A stretch of 64,000 nucleotides of DNA from Gavia stellata (GCF_030936135.1 NC_082603.1:27556880-27620879); one strand, 5' to 3'; shown: positions 12,601-23,602, counted from the first letter of the stretch. Notes: a model not told the origin generated them from the sequence alone. Numbers and translations are program-made.

Positions 12601-15600
12601 TTTTTAATCCAATCACAACGGACAGGGCAACTGAGTCCCTGTCTTCCCAATCCAAATGTCTTGCCACTCCACTAGTAAAATTTAACAAAAATAAGACAAA
12701 CAAAACAAACCCCAAAACACATCTCCCACAACATCACCGTCATCTTCAAAGCACCTTCCTGAGTTACTCCACTGATACCTAAGATTCAACAGTCGCTCTA
12801 TGAAAGGGAAGCGTGAGAGAAATTCGTTTTCATTTAGTATGAACTTGAGCCCTTATCTCCAGAAAATTAACATTCATTCATTGTACTCATTGTGCCATTA
12901 GTTGTCATTTATCATAGCTTTTTTGAAACTGTAGAAAAGGCAAGTTACTAAATGAGTGTGAATGGCCTGAACAGATCTTAAGAAACAGGCTTTGGAACTG
13001 AAAAACAATCATGCAGCACTAAGGTAAATTTCAGTTACTTACTATTTTAATGGTGATCTTGCACCTCAGGGAGGCCCACAGGACAGATGGCATAGCACTA
13101 TAAATTTGTACTGACTGTCATTGTCCTAAACAGTACCAAAAATGGTCTGAAACAAAATGCTACAAAGACAGACTGAGAAGGAAGGGTTACATGGTTTATC
13201 TGTTGAGAACCATGAAGTTGATAGGACATCTCTGTCTTCTCTTGCATCCCCTTCAGCTACCAACTCACCACAGATTAAATTGAACGTAAGACATGTCCTG
13301 GCGCCACATTGCAAAACAAGTGGAAACTAACTTTTTCACATTAAATAATTTCTTGAAGCATTTTGAAAAAAGATTATACCTTCACCAAAGTTCAACTGTG
13401 GATTTGTACGTTCGACACCTGAAATGGCAAAATCTGTCAGAAGTAATCACTTTTCATTTGAAATAGTTCAAAGGGTTTCTTCAGTGAAACACACTGTATC
13501 ATAAATACAATCCACAGATATTCACTCACTGTAAAAGAAGAGGACCTCTTCATTAAAATCTCACGATCTAAGCCATGGTGCCCACAGGTAAGCTTAGGGT
13601 CAGGGAACAGGAAATCTCTTGTATTTTCTTCATATGTAGCTAGAATTTTTCCTACTAAAAAGAAAATATATACTTCAGTTGGAAAATAGACAAAGCCATA
13701 TAGTACAGACACCACACACAGACACCACATATTGAAACTAAGATAAACTTTGTTCTTTAAAAATTAACAGCGTGGCTCTAAAACTCGTATCACACTAGGA
13801 AGTAACCTCATCAAGTTAAATCAGCAGCAGAAATGTGCAGAATCTGCTCTGAAAATATGTTTCACTGTTATTGTGAAAAAATTATAGAACACTTAACACA
13901 ATCTTCTTTAAGAGACATGAGAAGTTTTCTCTAGCCAATTCTTCAGTACTTTTCCTCTTTCTTTTTCTTCCATGCCATAGAAGAAACCAGTATTTTTTTT
14001 AATGGCAGCCAATCCCTTATGAAAAACTGTATCATTCCATATTACAGATTAGTAATAGTAGTAGTAATGGTAGGCATGGTAGTATGAAAGAAACGCAAGC
14101 AACATCAAAATCATTATGTCAAGATTTTCTCACTATCCTGGTTTGCTACTTTTAAAAAAAAAATATTTTCTTTAGGGAAAAACCTTGAATGTATATTATA
14201 AAAAAATTTAAATTGTGCTATTGCAGTCATCTTGTCAGCTTATGTGGGGCTGTATCACACCTGTCTCTGACCCCTGAAATTAAGTTCCTTATCCAAGATC
14301 TTTTACCCTCCCACAACAAAAAGCCACGTTCGGTACATTTCTTTAAGTAAACAGTCTGGTGCGTCACCTGAGAGAAGCAATCATTTCCTTGAAAGTACTA
14401 AGAACAAGTGACAGAGAGTGCTTTTAATACCACAGTTTCCAAACGAGTCCTCTTTAAAACTTGACTTTATTTCCAATAAAGTGCAGATTTACATTATTCA
14501 TGGGAACACTTGAATTTCATTAAAATAGATTTTTATAATCACACAAACCAATAACAGAAGTATGACAAATCTCTATTTATTATCTTCACATATCCCAAGA
14601 GACCTGTAATACTTATAGTGAGGATAACAGTTTTCCCAATGGTCACCATTAAAACGGAAGGAAAAAAAAAAGCGTCATTCTGAGAACAAGATTATGCACT
14701 CTGAAATTTCACAGACAGCCACTTTGCAAGTGAATTGTGATGCAGTTAATAAGTGTGCACTGGATGATTTCAGTTTATTTTCCATTTTTAAAATATTATC
14801 ACTTTCCTAAGCCTGAGTATAGTACATTTCAATTTTCAGTTATTAGTCTCTTTCAGGAATGAGATCCTCTTGATCTATTAACATTTTATATTCAGAGGAC
14901 TATTTGTTGAAGAGCTTTCTACGTTGTTTGTGTGTTGGAAAAAGTGATTGTGCTCTAATGGGCAATGTCCTCATGGAAATTCACCTACTAAACTGCATAA
15001 TTTATGAAGAGACTGATACAATACCTGGAGGAATGAGCTGTATTAGTTCAAGTACTGCTGTGTCAACTAGAAAGGAAAAAAGTTTTTTCATGAGTTAAAT
15101 AAACTAAAATGGAAGGTAATTCTCATAATCAAAACCCAAGAAAACGGTTCACTGACTTAAGCTTCATAGCACTGTACATAGCTACACTACTTCCACTACA
15201 CCAACAATAAGAGAAAATTAAGAACAGCTTACATAAATACCACAGATGAACACAATGGCATTAGTAGCATACAAATGACAACTCTAAATTTGACTTAGAA
15301 CTTGGGAAGTTCTATCTGCTGCCAAGTTTGTCCTTTGGAGATAGCTTTTAAAGAAGATGATGCAAGCTTCGCCACTTTTTCAGATAACTCCCAGTATGAG
15401 GGAGCATATTCCTGGAGTTTGAGTTCAGGGTCAGTGTTGTCTCACTACAATTGATTATGCTCCACATGTGGCAAGACATATAATTTTCTTACAAAATGAA
15501 AATAATTATTTTACAAAAATCAAAGGTTTATGCTTGTATTATTTGAAAATTAATCAAATAAATGATCAGATAAAGGAATCCATTACCTGTCTGGATAACC

Positions 15601-18600
15601 AGCTGTATTTTCCATTAATTATGACATTTAACCCCTTTCCTGTTCTAAAGTACGTAGCATACATTTCTAGAGGCATTTTGTTAGTTAACAGTATTTTGGG
15701 TAAGTTACTAGTAACCAGAAGACAGCAAAAAACCTCTGGCTGCCCTGACAATGAATCTTCTATTCTGAAAATCCACTAGTCCTAGAGTAGTGCTTATTTC
15801 GTACATGATATACTACATTGGTTACCCACTAGCTTTTCTGAGAACAGGCTCCTGACAGAAAAATTATCACATACTTTAAACCTCCAAAGTCTTTAGAGTC
15901 CATACATGCATGACATTAATGCATACAACATAGTATACATAAAAAGCAGAACCTACGTTCCAGTAACTCCACAAGGTCTCCAGGATCAACTATATCAGCA
16001 AATGCCTGGAAAAGAAATTAATAAATAATAATAACGGCATGGTCAAAGTCATCAGATGGACCTCTGGGAATGCGAAGGGAAAAAAAAAAAATAAAAATCA
16101 ATATTCTTCCTTGCTTCAGATGGTTGCCAAGAGTCCTATCTGCACTGGAAAAAGAAAGGAAACTGAAATTATCATTTGGCACCTGATCAAATTCATTGAA
16201 AGGTAACAGTTCTTGTCATATGCTTTCTAGCCATTCAGGGTTACCTCTCCGTATTTAAATTAGGAGGTATTGTGAAGAGTTGAACACATAGAGACAAGTA
16301 TTGTCTGAGAAAAATTCAAGAGAGAAAGATAAATCACTGAATGTACTAGAATTCTGATATATGAAGAATATGTTCTTTAATATATTAGTAATGCTTTAAG
16401 CTTCATTTTCATGGAAGTGACTATTCATGTAGAGAGTACTGTTCAGGATTTTTTTTGACCTGAATCCCACGTGAATAGATGGCAAGGAATAGGGGAGGAT
16501 GTTGCACTGGATATTCAGCAGCTAATAGACTTCCCCCTAATTCTGTACAAAAGTCTCAGCAGAGTGGTGTGTGTAGATCACTTTGCTATTCAAGGTACTA
16601 ACACTAAAAAATACCAAAGTACCACCGCTCCACAAGTATCTAGACCTATTTAATAGCTATTTGTAAGAAGACAGACATTATTCTCAGCTTTCTTGTTCAC
16701 CTCTTTTGTAAGGAGATAGATCCTGGTGTCTTGGAGTTCCCCTAAATTACAATGAAAACAGTATTCAGTACATTTCCCTTAAGTAGTTTGTGGTATGTTT
16801 GCCTTTAAAGAACTATGGGTTTTTTTTCTCTTCAGTAGCTGGTGAAATGATCACTGTTTGTATCTTAACCACATCACCAGAGCATCATCGATGTTTACTC
16901 AGTCTGGTTTTCAAAGTGCTGGGGGATGCTTAAAGGAAAAGAACTAGAAAGGGCAAAGTATTATTATTCATAGGTAGTCAAGAAGCCAGATCATATCTGT
17001 AAGATACTGTGTTTCATTATCCCTGTGGTACTAATAATGAAGCTAGTAGGGACTCAGAATGTGATAAACAACTATAAATTATAAGGCCAGAGTACCAACC
17101 TGGGAATTCTGATGACAAACCATGAAAAAAGTATCTCACAGGGAGAAAGACGTCACCAAAAAGGCTTGAACTGCTATTCTATCTTTCTACTAAATTAAGT
17201 TGGCTCTGTTATATCTTATAGTCTTTGTTCTTCACCTTGCCATAATTTTTAGAGCAACATTCAGTTCCTTCCAAGCCAGGAAAACAGACACTGAAAAAGG
17301 ACGGTTTACAAAAGAATGAACAAATACCTAAAAAGCCTCATCATACCTCATAATCTTCAGTACGCACAATTCTTGAGTCACTGTGTGGATAATATAAGCA
17401 CACACCTCCTTTGTACTGAAGAGAAGCAGGAGTTATAATGCTATGCCATCCTCAGTGTGATTACTTGTGCTCAGGAGTTTTGCAGCGAGTTTTTGTGGAG
17501 TTTGGGATGGGTTTTATTTGGCTTGTATTAGCTCTTGACATTATCTTACCTTTTCAAATACTAGTTTTTCTTGAAAGAAGAGTGGAAATGCTGCAGGGAC
17601 ACATTGAGTTTTTTTGTACTGTCCAAGTACAGAGACACTGAGATAAAGTTCCTCTTTGTCTTTCAGCAGCACTCCGGGGCAAGTTATCTGCAAGAGTAAC
17701 ACATTCATTAAACAAACTGAACTTTAGTTATAGAAGTAACAGCTGTTTTCAAGATAAAAATTAAATGGCCAAGGCTGAAATGGTTGACTTCTGAGAGTCA
17801 GATTATAACAGATTAGAGTGAAAAAATTTCTTTCCTAAAGCAATTACATTTGTACATACTGACCAGGAAAAATAGTCATAATTTTAAAATAATCAGGACC
17901 AAATACTGTAAGTAAACATACTCCATTGTCTTCAACCAAAACTGAAACCTGGTATTCCCAATCCCCGTTTAATACAGTTAAAGGCATGCACTGACTATGT
18001 AAGAGTTAATCAAGGGTCACATCAGGTTCTATACGAAAAGTCATGTACAACGAACTCTGTATGATGCCAAGACACAAAAATCCATCCAAATTTTAGCCTT
18101 GCCAGAGAAAGAATGAAGCTGGTAAATGTACATGCTTAGACATCCATATCCTGTCCAGCCACCAAAAAGGGCAAGTTTATTTGCAAATATTATATTAACT
18201 TTTTCTTCTAATATGTAAATGAGAAAAAGCAACTGTTGTTCCGTTACTATCAGACCCACGGCACACAAAGTTTTATCTGAGAAGTTTGGCCGCTTTGGAG
18301 GGTATTCAAGACGGGGAAGGCTCCTCAGTAGGCTGCCAGATACTGCCAGTAATCTCTCAAAGAATAAGAACTGTCCAGAGAAAGTTAAGTAGGAGAAGTT
18401 GGTGTATTTTTAAAGCTCTGATGAACATCAGACATTCTTACTTGTGTTTTCACTCCAAGGATGTACACAACTCATTGCAAAACTATGTGCTATTTTCGCA
18501 AAGGCACATGGTTTTATTTTATTACCCAGCCAGAGAATTGTCACCTTTCACTTCAGTTCTACTGCTCACTTTTTATTGCAGTGTAATAAATATGAGGTTG

Positions 18601-21600
18601 TCTCTTCCAACATAAGGTTGCTGGAGAAAGTGTTCAGACTTTCAATTGCCAGGTAGAAAGACAAAGGAGGAGAGTGACAGGAATTAAAATAAGTGCTTTG
18701 GTTACAGTCTCCTACTCCCAAATGAACATTTTACTTGAGAAATTCTAACTGGATCTAAAAGAAAACTATATAAACAGCAGAAAAACAGCCTCAGGTGAAA
18801 GAAATAACAGAAACCAATGGGTGACAGATTATTATGAATACAGTATAAACTAAAAAATAGTGCTTCTACTCAGAAATATCCAAGGAGGAAAAAAAAAAAG
18901 GGGGTTCTCTCCATGTAAATGAGGGCTTCAAATCTTCAAGAAAAGTGCCAGAATAATACATATCCCAATTGAAACAGACTGTCAAGCATTAAACAGCTTG
19001 CATGACACTCATGCAGTTGCAAGTGTGAATAGCAGTGAGTGAAAGATTTCATTCATACAAGGCAAGATCCCCCAAACTACATACTACAAGTCACATGAGG
19101 TTAGTTCTCGTGTATCTTCTTGACATTTTTGTAGAATTTACAGTCATTTTTAGCTGGGGTTTCATGACTTTCACCTTAGAGAAGGCAACCAATATTTGCC
19201 TATTTATTGAGATGAAAAGTGAGAAGTTTGAAGACAACGGAGAGGGCAAAACTGCAAACAACAGGTGCCATTTATTCTGGCTATCCTGTGAAAGAAAACA
19301 AATTCTTACAAATCAGCATGTGGGGCAAGATAGCACATGTGGAAACTTGCGCTTCTACTACCCTTGAGATAAACTGCACAATTCATTGGCTGGGCTGGAA
19401 CACCAAATCTACATGTTCATGTAACTTTAAGCCAGCTCCAGTAATGAATGACACGTGTGTAGCTGCAGTTCATGAGATCTATTTTGTAATATACGATGCA
19501 TGGAGCTGCATAATGCTTAGGAGACAAATTGAAGCTCTTATCTGACTGCAAACTGTTCAGGCAGGATGAGGGACATTTTAAACACTGTAATAGTATTATC
19601 TATGGATCAGCTAATCAAGAGGGATATCAGTGCTGCAATTAACTGATCTTACAACCAACCAGGAGGACTATGATAAATGTCTGGGACAGTGTTACCCTGG
19701 ACTTCTCTGCTGCAGTTCGCAGGAGGATAGAAAATGTGTACCAGCCCCCGTGTTGGGACATCACAAATAGCCATAAAGAAATCACTGAATTCATCTCATG
19801 GAAAGGAACAGAATTCTACTGATCCACAACCCCCTGTGGCATTTGTTTTTGTTACATGCCGTCCTAAAACAGTAGCTGCATATGTAACCAATGAAAAAGG
19901 CAGGCCTTGAAAAATCCCTTTAATTGCCCATTACCATCAAAACAAGAAGAGTTCCCTATGAAGGGCAATGGACAGTATTAACTTCTACTGAGTCCAAGCT
20001 TCCAGATAGAATAGCGTTTTGGACTTAAGAGTTGCAAAAATAATCTTCTCAATGTGAAGAGCTGCTGTTTTAGTCTCCCTACCTGGCAGTAATCCACAAT
20101 GCTATTAATTCATCTTAGTGCTTAAAGCTTTACCTACCTTCACTGCCGCATTTGTGAATTCCCCATGTAGCAATGACATGAAGAAAAATGTGAATTTCAT
20201 TCTGCTGCTACATGAGCAATCTAAATGCCAGCAGCAGAGGTAGGCTCCAGCAGCAGAGGTAGGCTCCAAAATTAGTCTCAAAAATACAAATAACAATAAA
20301 ATCTCAGTCTGAGCAATCATGAATTATTCAATTTAAATTAATGGCAGGATAAACCAAATAAGATCTTTAACTAAGGTTTTCCATTTTAGAAAAGCAGCAT
20401 TTCAGAAATGAAGAAAACTAGCAGTGAACTAAACCAAAGAGCTCGTGGACTCAGATCAGGAAAGACCTTGGAATTTCATTAAGTCAAAAGGAGCAAAAAG
20501 CATCTGTATCCTAAAGCAAGGGAAAAAAACAAAAAGGACAGAACTTCCGACTCAAGCAGATAGGTTTGAAACAGGGTTGAGAAATACTCAAAGCATTGTA
20601 AAAGAATGGGAAAAGGAATCAGAAATTTGGACAAGACTTTAGTCACAAATAAAGCGAACAAGGAGAAAACAAGTACATGTAGTATAAATCAACCAGGATA
20701 TGAAAACTAACAAATCTATGCCCCGAACAAAACTGAATATTTTGTCTTGGTTTTCATGATACTGAATACAGGAGCAAAAAAACAACTTAAAGAATGGAAA
20801 GATAGAAACTGAAGTTACCCAATGTGCACTAGGCCTAGACCAAGGATCCACAGGGACGCTGAATCATCTTCAGCCCAGGTTCTGAAAGAATATAATTTTT
20901 CTTGCTGGATCCACACATTACTAAAACCTATGTCACGAAAACAAGGATAGTACCATCTGCTGAAAAATAACAAACGCAAGGCCCACGCAAGGCAGAAAAA
21001 GAGATCTGAAAAATTGTAACCCCACCAATCAGAATATTTAAATATGCAAAAGTAAAGAATAAAGGATATGGAGGAAAATATGACTAGAAAAAGGCCCAGC
21101 AGAGTGTGTTTCATAAAAATAGATCAGTCAAGCGAAACCTGACATTTTCTTGAAAGCCTGTTTTCAGGACAAAGGATATCTAAGTTATCTGGACACCGGT
21201 AACATCATATGGTGCCACATGAGAAATTATTACTTATGATGCAGATGATGGGAGTTAGTAAGAAAGTCCTAAGGTGGTACAGAACTGGACAAAGGACAGC
21301 ATCGATAACATGCAAAACTGGGAGGCATCAAGCTGAGGGTTACTACTAAAAATGTTCCTTTATATATCCCGGGATCCAGGCCTTTTAAATACTTTTAATG
21401 ACTCTGACACAAGAAGTCAGAGTGTGTTCATGAAATTTTTCCAATTAAAATCCAGAAATCATCAGAGGTCAACAAAAAGATACAGAAAAAACTGTTTGCA
21501 GGACCACAGTAATAGAGACAAGATGTACCTACTGTGTATTAACAACAGTTTCTGCTTTCACTGGGAGGCTCACCTTCAAAGCTGACTGAGAGGAAGAAGA

Positions 21601-23463
21601 TGAGTGTGTTAATAAATGACAGCATAACTGCAGTCCAGCTGTGAAGAGACTAATATTAAGATATATAGGACGAATGTTGTACTTTTTTTCCTTGACATCA
21701 CCTAAGGCAACAGTGAGACCCCATCTGGAACGCTGAATTCAGTTCCAATCCTGATCAATGCAAATTCAAAGTGGAAGAGTAACATGCATCCCTAAGATGA
21801 TCAGAAGACTGGTGAGCCTATCACACAAAATACTACCAGAAGAATCTTAGGTGACAAAGATGCATTGTGAAATGTCGGAACTGCTGCCCAAAAAATACAT
21901 CAAGAGAGCAAACACCAAGGAAGGAAAAAAAAATTATTTAAGTGAAAGGCCAGTGTTGACATTTGTGTAAGAGTAGGGCATCAACTAGCCAGAAGGAAAT
22001 TCAGGCTGGGAAGTTTTCAAACCATCACAGGAGTGAAATGCCAAAGTAGGCTCCAGTGGGGGGAAAAAAGGCAAAACAAGTGGTTCAAAAAGAGACTAAA
22101 TACACTTATTAAGAGGGTTATCTGAGAGAAATTATATAGCATAGCAGGGATATAACCGAACAACCCACATGTGCTGAAAGGGGTACTCTGATCTGTGTTG
22201 GTGATTTCATGTTCTCTCCCTTTCCACTGTTATTTGTAGCCTTGGGAGCAGTGTGAATACAAATACCCCACAACTGAAGAAGCCTGACCCTGGGTGAACA
22301 CCTTCCCTGTACTCTCTCCTGGCACATGAATAGCTCACAGCAGTAGGAATAGAAGAGGAAAGCACATCTGCTCCTTTCCAGGAACGAAGCAGGCCTTTGC
22401 ATTATATTGCATTATACACCTTATTATTAAGACAAACACTAGCTGTTGAGACAGCAGAATGACACCATTAGGGTGATACCCTTACCATCTACGTGTAGAA
22501 ATTCACAGCTCTATTTCAGAGCAGCTGTACAAGTTTGGGAACAAAGGTGGTTAAGCAATGAGGAATACCAGGTCCATTTCCCAGTATGTACTTTCTAGAT
22601 CTGCACTTGAATTTTTTGGATAGCACCTCAGGTTTTCCTTTCGGCAGCAAATATTCTGGCAGCACTTGCCCTGCAAGGAGGCCTAACCTCTGGATTACAG
22701 CGATCAGGGTGTATCAAGCCAACAACTCTGTCTACCAAGAGCTACTGGGCATTATCTACCTCAACTACTTCTTAAAAGTTATCAGGAGAATGATACAGAC
22801 TCTTACTTTCCTCCCACCTTGTATGTAAGCAGAAAACTTTTCAAGCTTTGCAGAAGGAAGTGTCCTAACATGATTAATGTAAAAACTTTCCGCTTTCATA
22901 CCTACTGACCTCACACCCCTGCCATGTAACACCCAGGTACTTCGAGCTGCCCAGTGCCACATCCTGCCCCTCACAGGGACCTCATCGCTCACAGGGGTGC
23001 AGATGCCATGTACAAGTTGCTGTTTCCCGGGATTTTTTGTTCTCTGTTTTTTTCAAGAGTGCTTTTCCCACACCATACAGCTTCCCAAGAATCAGCGTCT
23101 CTTAAAAAAAGACCTCTTTCACAGGAAAGTGAGAGCTATGAAAGAGCACAGCTGCTGCTAACACCAACAGGGAGGCACAGGGACCGGCTGCCGGAGGACG
23201 CACACACAGCAAGGGCAGAAGTTGCCCAGCAGCCACCCTGAGCTGGAGTTCCAGAGGGAGGGCGGCCCCCCGCTCGGCAACAGCCTCCCAAAAGAACCCC
23301 GGGCTGAGAGCGGGGCGGGAAGCGGCGCCGGAAGGGCAAACCGCGGCTTCTCCTCCAGCCTCCGGCCCGCCGCGCCCCGGCTGAGGACGGCGGGGGCCGC
23401 GGCCCGGGCACTCACCGAGCGGACGTCCAGCTGCAGGACGCAGAGCAGCGCTTTCCGCGGCAT
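449..23463 (-). CDS. SPATA6: SPATA6, spermatogenesis-associated protein 6 (5' ten coding exons; 3' end outside window)
   Basis: Known role: SPATA6 is a testis-enriched protein of the sperm connecting piece; mouse knockouts make headless sperm, and it has been linked to myosin-based transport. The coding join, read on the minus strand, is 23463-23416, 17687-17550, 16005-15957, 15066-15025, 13654-13530, 9008-8928, 5698-5420, 3786-3699, 2388-2348, 621-449. Phases agree throughout, giving 354 codons plus 2 nt with no internal stop. Residues 1 to about 150 form the conserved SPATA6 N-terminal domain (ITCPGVLLKDKEELYLS, GQYKKTQCVPA, VDPGDLVELLE, YEENTRDFLFPDPKLT, GIAPKL). Residues 162-254 hold the basic, Ser/Pro-rich middle with SPSPYTKRRMCELSE and LAHLNLGPYEF. 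Human SPATA6 is about 488 aa, so roughly a quarter is missing at the window edge. The paralogue SPATA6L is disfavoured because exon 2 (KDKEELYLS, QYKKTQCVPA) and exon 7 match SPATA6 much better, and the PLPP6 gene next to SPATA6L is absent. Exon 5 alone is somewhat SPATA6L-like. Confidence 0.95.
622..2347 (-). other. SPATA6 intron 9
   Basis: The intron is bounded by GTGAGT and TTTTTTACAG. Its content is AT-rich unique sequence with no recognisable exon, RNA gene or repeat family. Confidence 0.8.
2348..2388 (-). CDS. SPATA6: SPATA6 exon 9
   Basis: This 41-nt exon (phase 1 to 0) reads DPSLLGSYRPKKAK with the split codon. The acceptor is TTCTCCAG and the donor GTGAGT. It aligns with human HSHLGCCRPKDYK. 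Confidence 0.9.
2389..3698 (-). other. SPATA6 intron 8
   Basis: The intron is bounded by GTCAGT and TTTCTCCAG. It is AT-rich unique sequence with nothing else recognised. Confidence 0.78.
3699..3786 (-). CDS. SPATA6: SPATA6 exon 8
   Basis: This 88-nt exon (phase 0 to 1) encodes VEQPSPGIKLHTWYPTREN, then TVEAWTKVDH plus one base. Two donors are possible: GTAGAC after WTK (exon end 3709) and GTCAGT ten bases further (exon end 3699). Only the second joins in frame to exon 9 and recreates the human-like WSRVHND-type junction, so I chose it. Confidence 0.88.
3787..5419 (-). other. SPATA6 intron 7
   Basis: The intron is bounded by GTTTGT and TTGCTTCAG. It is AT-rich sequence with scattered A-runs and no recognisable element. 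Confidence 0.8.
5420..5698 (-). CDS. SPATA6: SPATA6 exon 7
   Basis: At 279 nt (93 codons, phase 0-0) this is the largest coding exon here. It carries LSPEKSRHS, TKNYEQPTIASKSRSP, SPYTKRRMCELSE, RLAHLNLGPYEF and TDKPPFVVRR, nearly identical to human SPATA6 over its second half. The segment is basic and rich in Ser-Pro, typical of a disordered scaffold. The acceptor is CACTTTAG; the donor GTTTGT is weak but is the one that keeps the frame into exon 8. Confidence 0.96.
5699..8927 (-). other. SPATA6 intron 6
   Basis: This 3.2-kb intron contains the solo LTR at 6590-7185 and a C/A-rich low-complexity tract near 6301-6345. The rest is AT-rich with no exon that I can support. Confidence 0.85.
6585..7190 (+). 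mobile_element. Solo LTR of an avian endogenous retrovirus (ERVL-like), with target duplication
   Basis: A 596-bp LTR (6590-7185) begins TGTGCTGG and ends CACGACA, flanked on both sides by CAACC (6585-6589 and 7186-7190), a 5-bp target-site duplication. Inside, in order, are a CRE-like TGATGTCA (6849-6856), a TATAAA box (6866-6871) and an ATTAAA polyadenylation signal (7053-7058), so it reads U3-R-U5 on the plus strand, antisense to SPATA6. There is no internal retroviral sequence, so it arose by LTR-LTR recombination. I recognise the sequence as an abundant bird LTR; the exact family name is uncertain. It encodes nothing. Confidence 0.92.
8928..9008 (-). CDS. SPATA6: SPATA6 exon 6
   Basis: This 81-nt, phase 0-0 exon encodes 27 residues from GIAPKLRFSTSSLITESLL to SGRSHKQ. 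The acceptor is CTTCTAG and the donor GTTAGC. Human SPATA6 and SPATA6L have LEFS or IEFS where this reads LRFS. Confidence 0.93.
9009..13529 (-). other. SPATA6 intron 5
   Basis: This 4.5-kb intron lies between the GTGAGT donor of exon 5 and the CTTCTAG acceptor of exon 6. It is mostly AT-rich unique sequence. A somewhat GC-richer block around 9480-9790 and another around 11150-11400 carry chance ORFs and resemble nothing I can name; they could be old repeats. Confidence 0.8.
13530..13654 (-). CDS. SPATA6: SPATA6 exon 5
   Basis: This 125-nt exon (phase 1 to 0) encodes VGKILATYEENTRDFLFPD, then PKLTCGHHGLDREILMKRSSSFT. The acceptor is TTTTTAG and the donor GTGAGT. YEENTRDFLFP is the signature shared by SPATA6 and SPATA6L. 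The PKLT and REILMK parts resemble SPATA6L, while the CGHH part resembles SPATA6. Confidence 0.94.
13655..15024 (-). other. SPATA6 intron 4
   Basis: The intron is bounded by GTATTG and TTTTTAG. It is AT-rich, with nothing else recognised. Confidence 0.8.
15025..15066 (-). CDS. SPATA6: SPATA6 exon 4
   Basis: This 42-nt exon enters and leaves in phase 1. Together with the previous base it reads LDTAVLELIQLIPP. The acceptor is TTTCTAG and the donor GTATTG, which is weaker than average. It matches the human DTAVFELIQLVPP segment. Confidence 0.92.
15067..15956 (-). other. SPATA6 intron 3
   Basis: The intron is bounded by GTAGGT and TTTCTAG. It is AT-rich and contains only chance ORFs. Confidence 0.8.
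15957..16005 (-). CDS. SPATA6: SPATA6 exon 3
   Basis: This 49-nt exon encodes AFADIVDPGDLVELLE plus one base (phase 0 to 1). The acceptor is TTTTCCAG and the donor GTAGGT. It aligns with the VDPGDVV segment of the SPATA6 N-terminal domain. It is too short for an ORF scan. Confidence 0.92.
16006..17549 (-). other. SPATA6 intron 2
   Basis: The intron is bounded by GTAAGA and TTTTCCAG. It is AT-rich unique sequence with a short A-run near 16080. Confidence 0.8.
17550..17687 (-). CDS. SPATA6: SPATA6 exon 2
   Basis: This 138-nt, phase 0-0 exon encodes residues 17-62, starting ITCPGVLLKDKEELYLS and ending FFQEKLVFEK. The acceptor is TTGCAG and the donor GTAAGA. It is the most diagnostic exon: GQYKKTQCVPA matches SPATA6 rather than SPATA6L. 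Confidence 0.95.
20230..20267. repeat. Perfect 19-bp tandem duplication
   Basis: Two identical head-to-tail copies of AGCAGCAGAGGTAGGCTCC lie in intron 1. This looks like a recent replication-slippage duplication. Confidence 0.95.
21690..22135 (+). mobile_element. Ancient CR1 LINE fragment
   Basis: The plus strand keeps, in CR1 order, diverged versions of well-known CR1 3' blocks: a GTGAGACCCCATCTGGA segment, ATGATCAGAAGACTGG, TTTAAGTGAAAGGCCAGTGTTG, AACTAGCCAGAAGGAAATTC and ACCATCACAGGAGTGA. It is strongly decayed, with no open frame, and is antisense to SPATA6. Weaker CR1-like phrases upstream (from about 20440) suggest a longer original insertion. Confidence 0.65.
23416..23463 (-). CDS. 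SPATA6: SPATA6 exon 1 (coding part)
   Basis: It encodes residues 1-16, MPRKALLCVLQLDVRS, and ends at a strong GTGAGT donor in phase 0. KALxCxLxL aligns with the human SPATA6 N-terminus. The frame stays open about 270 nt upstream but contains no other ATG, so this is the first in-frame ATG. It lies in the CpG island about 100 bp from an X-box. Confidence 0.92.
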
Positions 23464-23481
23464 GGGCGGGCGGGCCGGGGC

Positions 23482-23511
23482 GGGGTGGGGTGGGGTGGGG
23501 TGGGGTGGGGG
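23482..23511. repeat. (GGGGT)n repeat just upstream of the SPATA6 ATG
   Basis: Five GGGGT units followed by GGGGG lie on the plus strand, starting 19 bp upstream of the SPATA6 start codon. On the SPATA6 sense strand this is a CCCCA tract, probably in the 5' UTR. The plus (template) strand could form a G-quadruplex. Confidence 0.95.
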
Positions 23512-23562
23512 CCCGTCTGCTCCCGGCCCGCTACGGCTCAGCCGCGCCGCGGGACTGACGCC

Positions 23563-23576
23563 GTTGTCACGGCAAC
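23563..23576. promoter_or_regulatory. RFX X-box
   Basis: GTTGTCACGGCAAC is a two-half-site X-box that differs from the palindrome GTTGCCATGGCAAC at two central positions. It lies 100 bp upstream of the SPATA6 ATG. RFX2 and RFX3 drive ciliary and spermiogenic genes through such sites at this distance, which fits SPATA6's role. Confidence 0.75.
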
Positions 23577-23583
23577 TGGGGCG

Positions 23584-23590
23584 CTTCCGG
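23584..23590. promoter_or_regulatory. ETS-type core site
   Basis: CTTCCGG within GCGCTTCCGGCGC matches an ETS/GABP core and sits next to the X-box in the CpG island. The short motif makes this a modest call. Confidence 0.4.
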
Positions 23591-23602
23591 CGCCCGCCGC
23601 CC

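Larger units (their letters stand above)
17688..23415 (-). other. SPATA6 intron 1
   Basis: This is the longest intron (5.7 kb) of the gene segment in the window. It contains an ancient CR1 relic (about 21690-22135), a 19-bp tandem duplication (20230-20267) and the inner shore of the CpG island. No other exon is evident. Confidence 0.82.

Noticed and set aside
1..23463. SPATA6L (paralogue) as the identity of the gene
   Set aside because: Exon 2 (KDKEELYLS, GQYKKTQCVPA) and exon 7 (SPSPYTKRRMCELSE, LAHLNLGPYEF) match SPATA6. The single-exon PLPP6 gene expected beside the SPATA6L promoter is absent.
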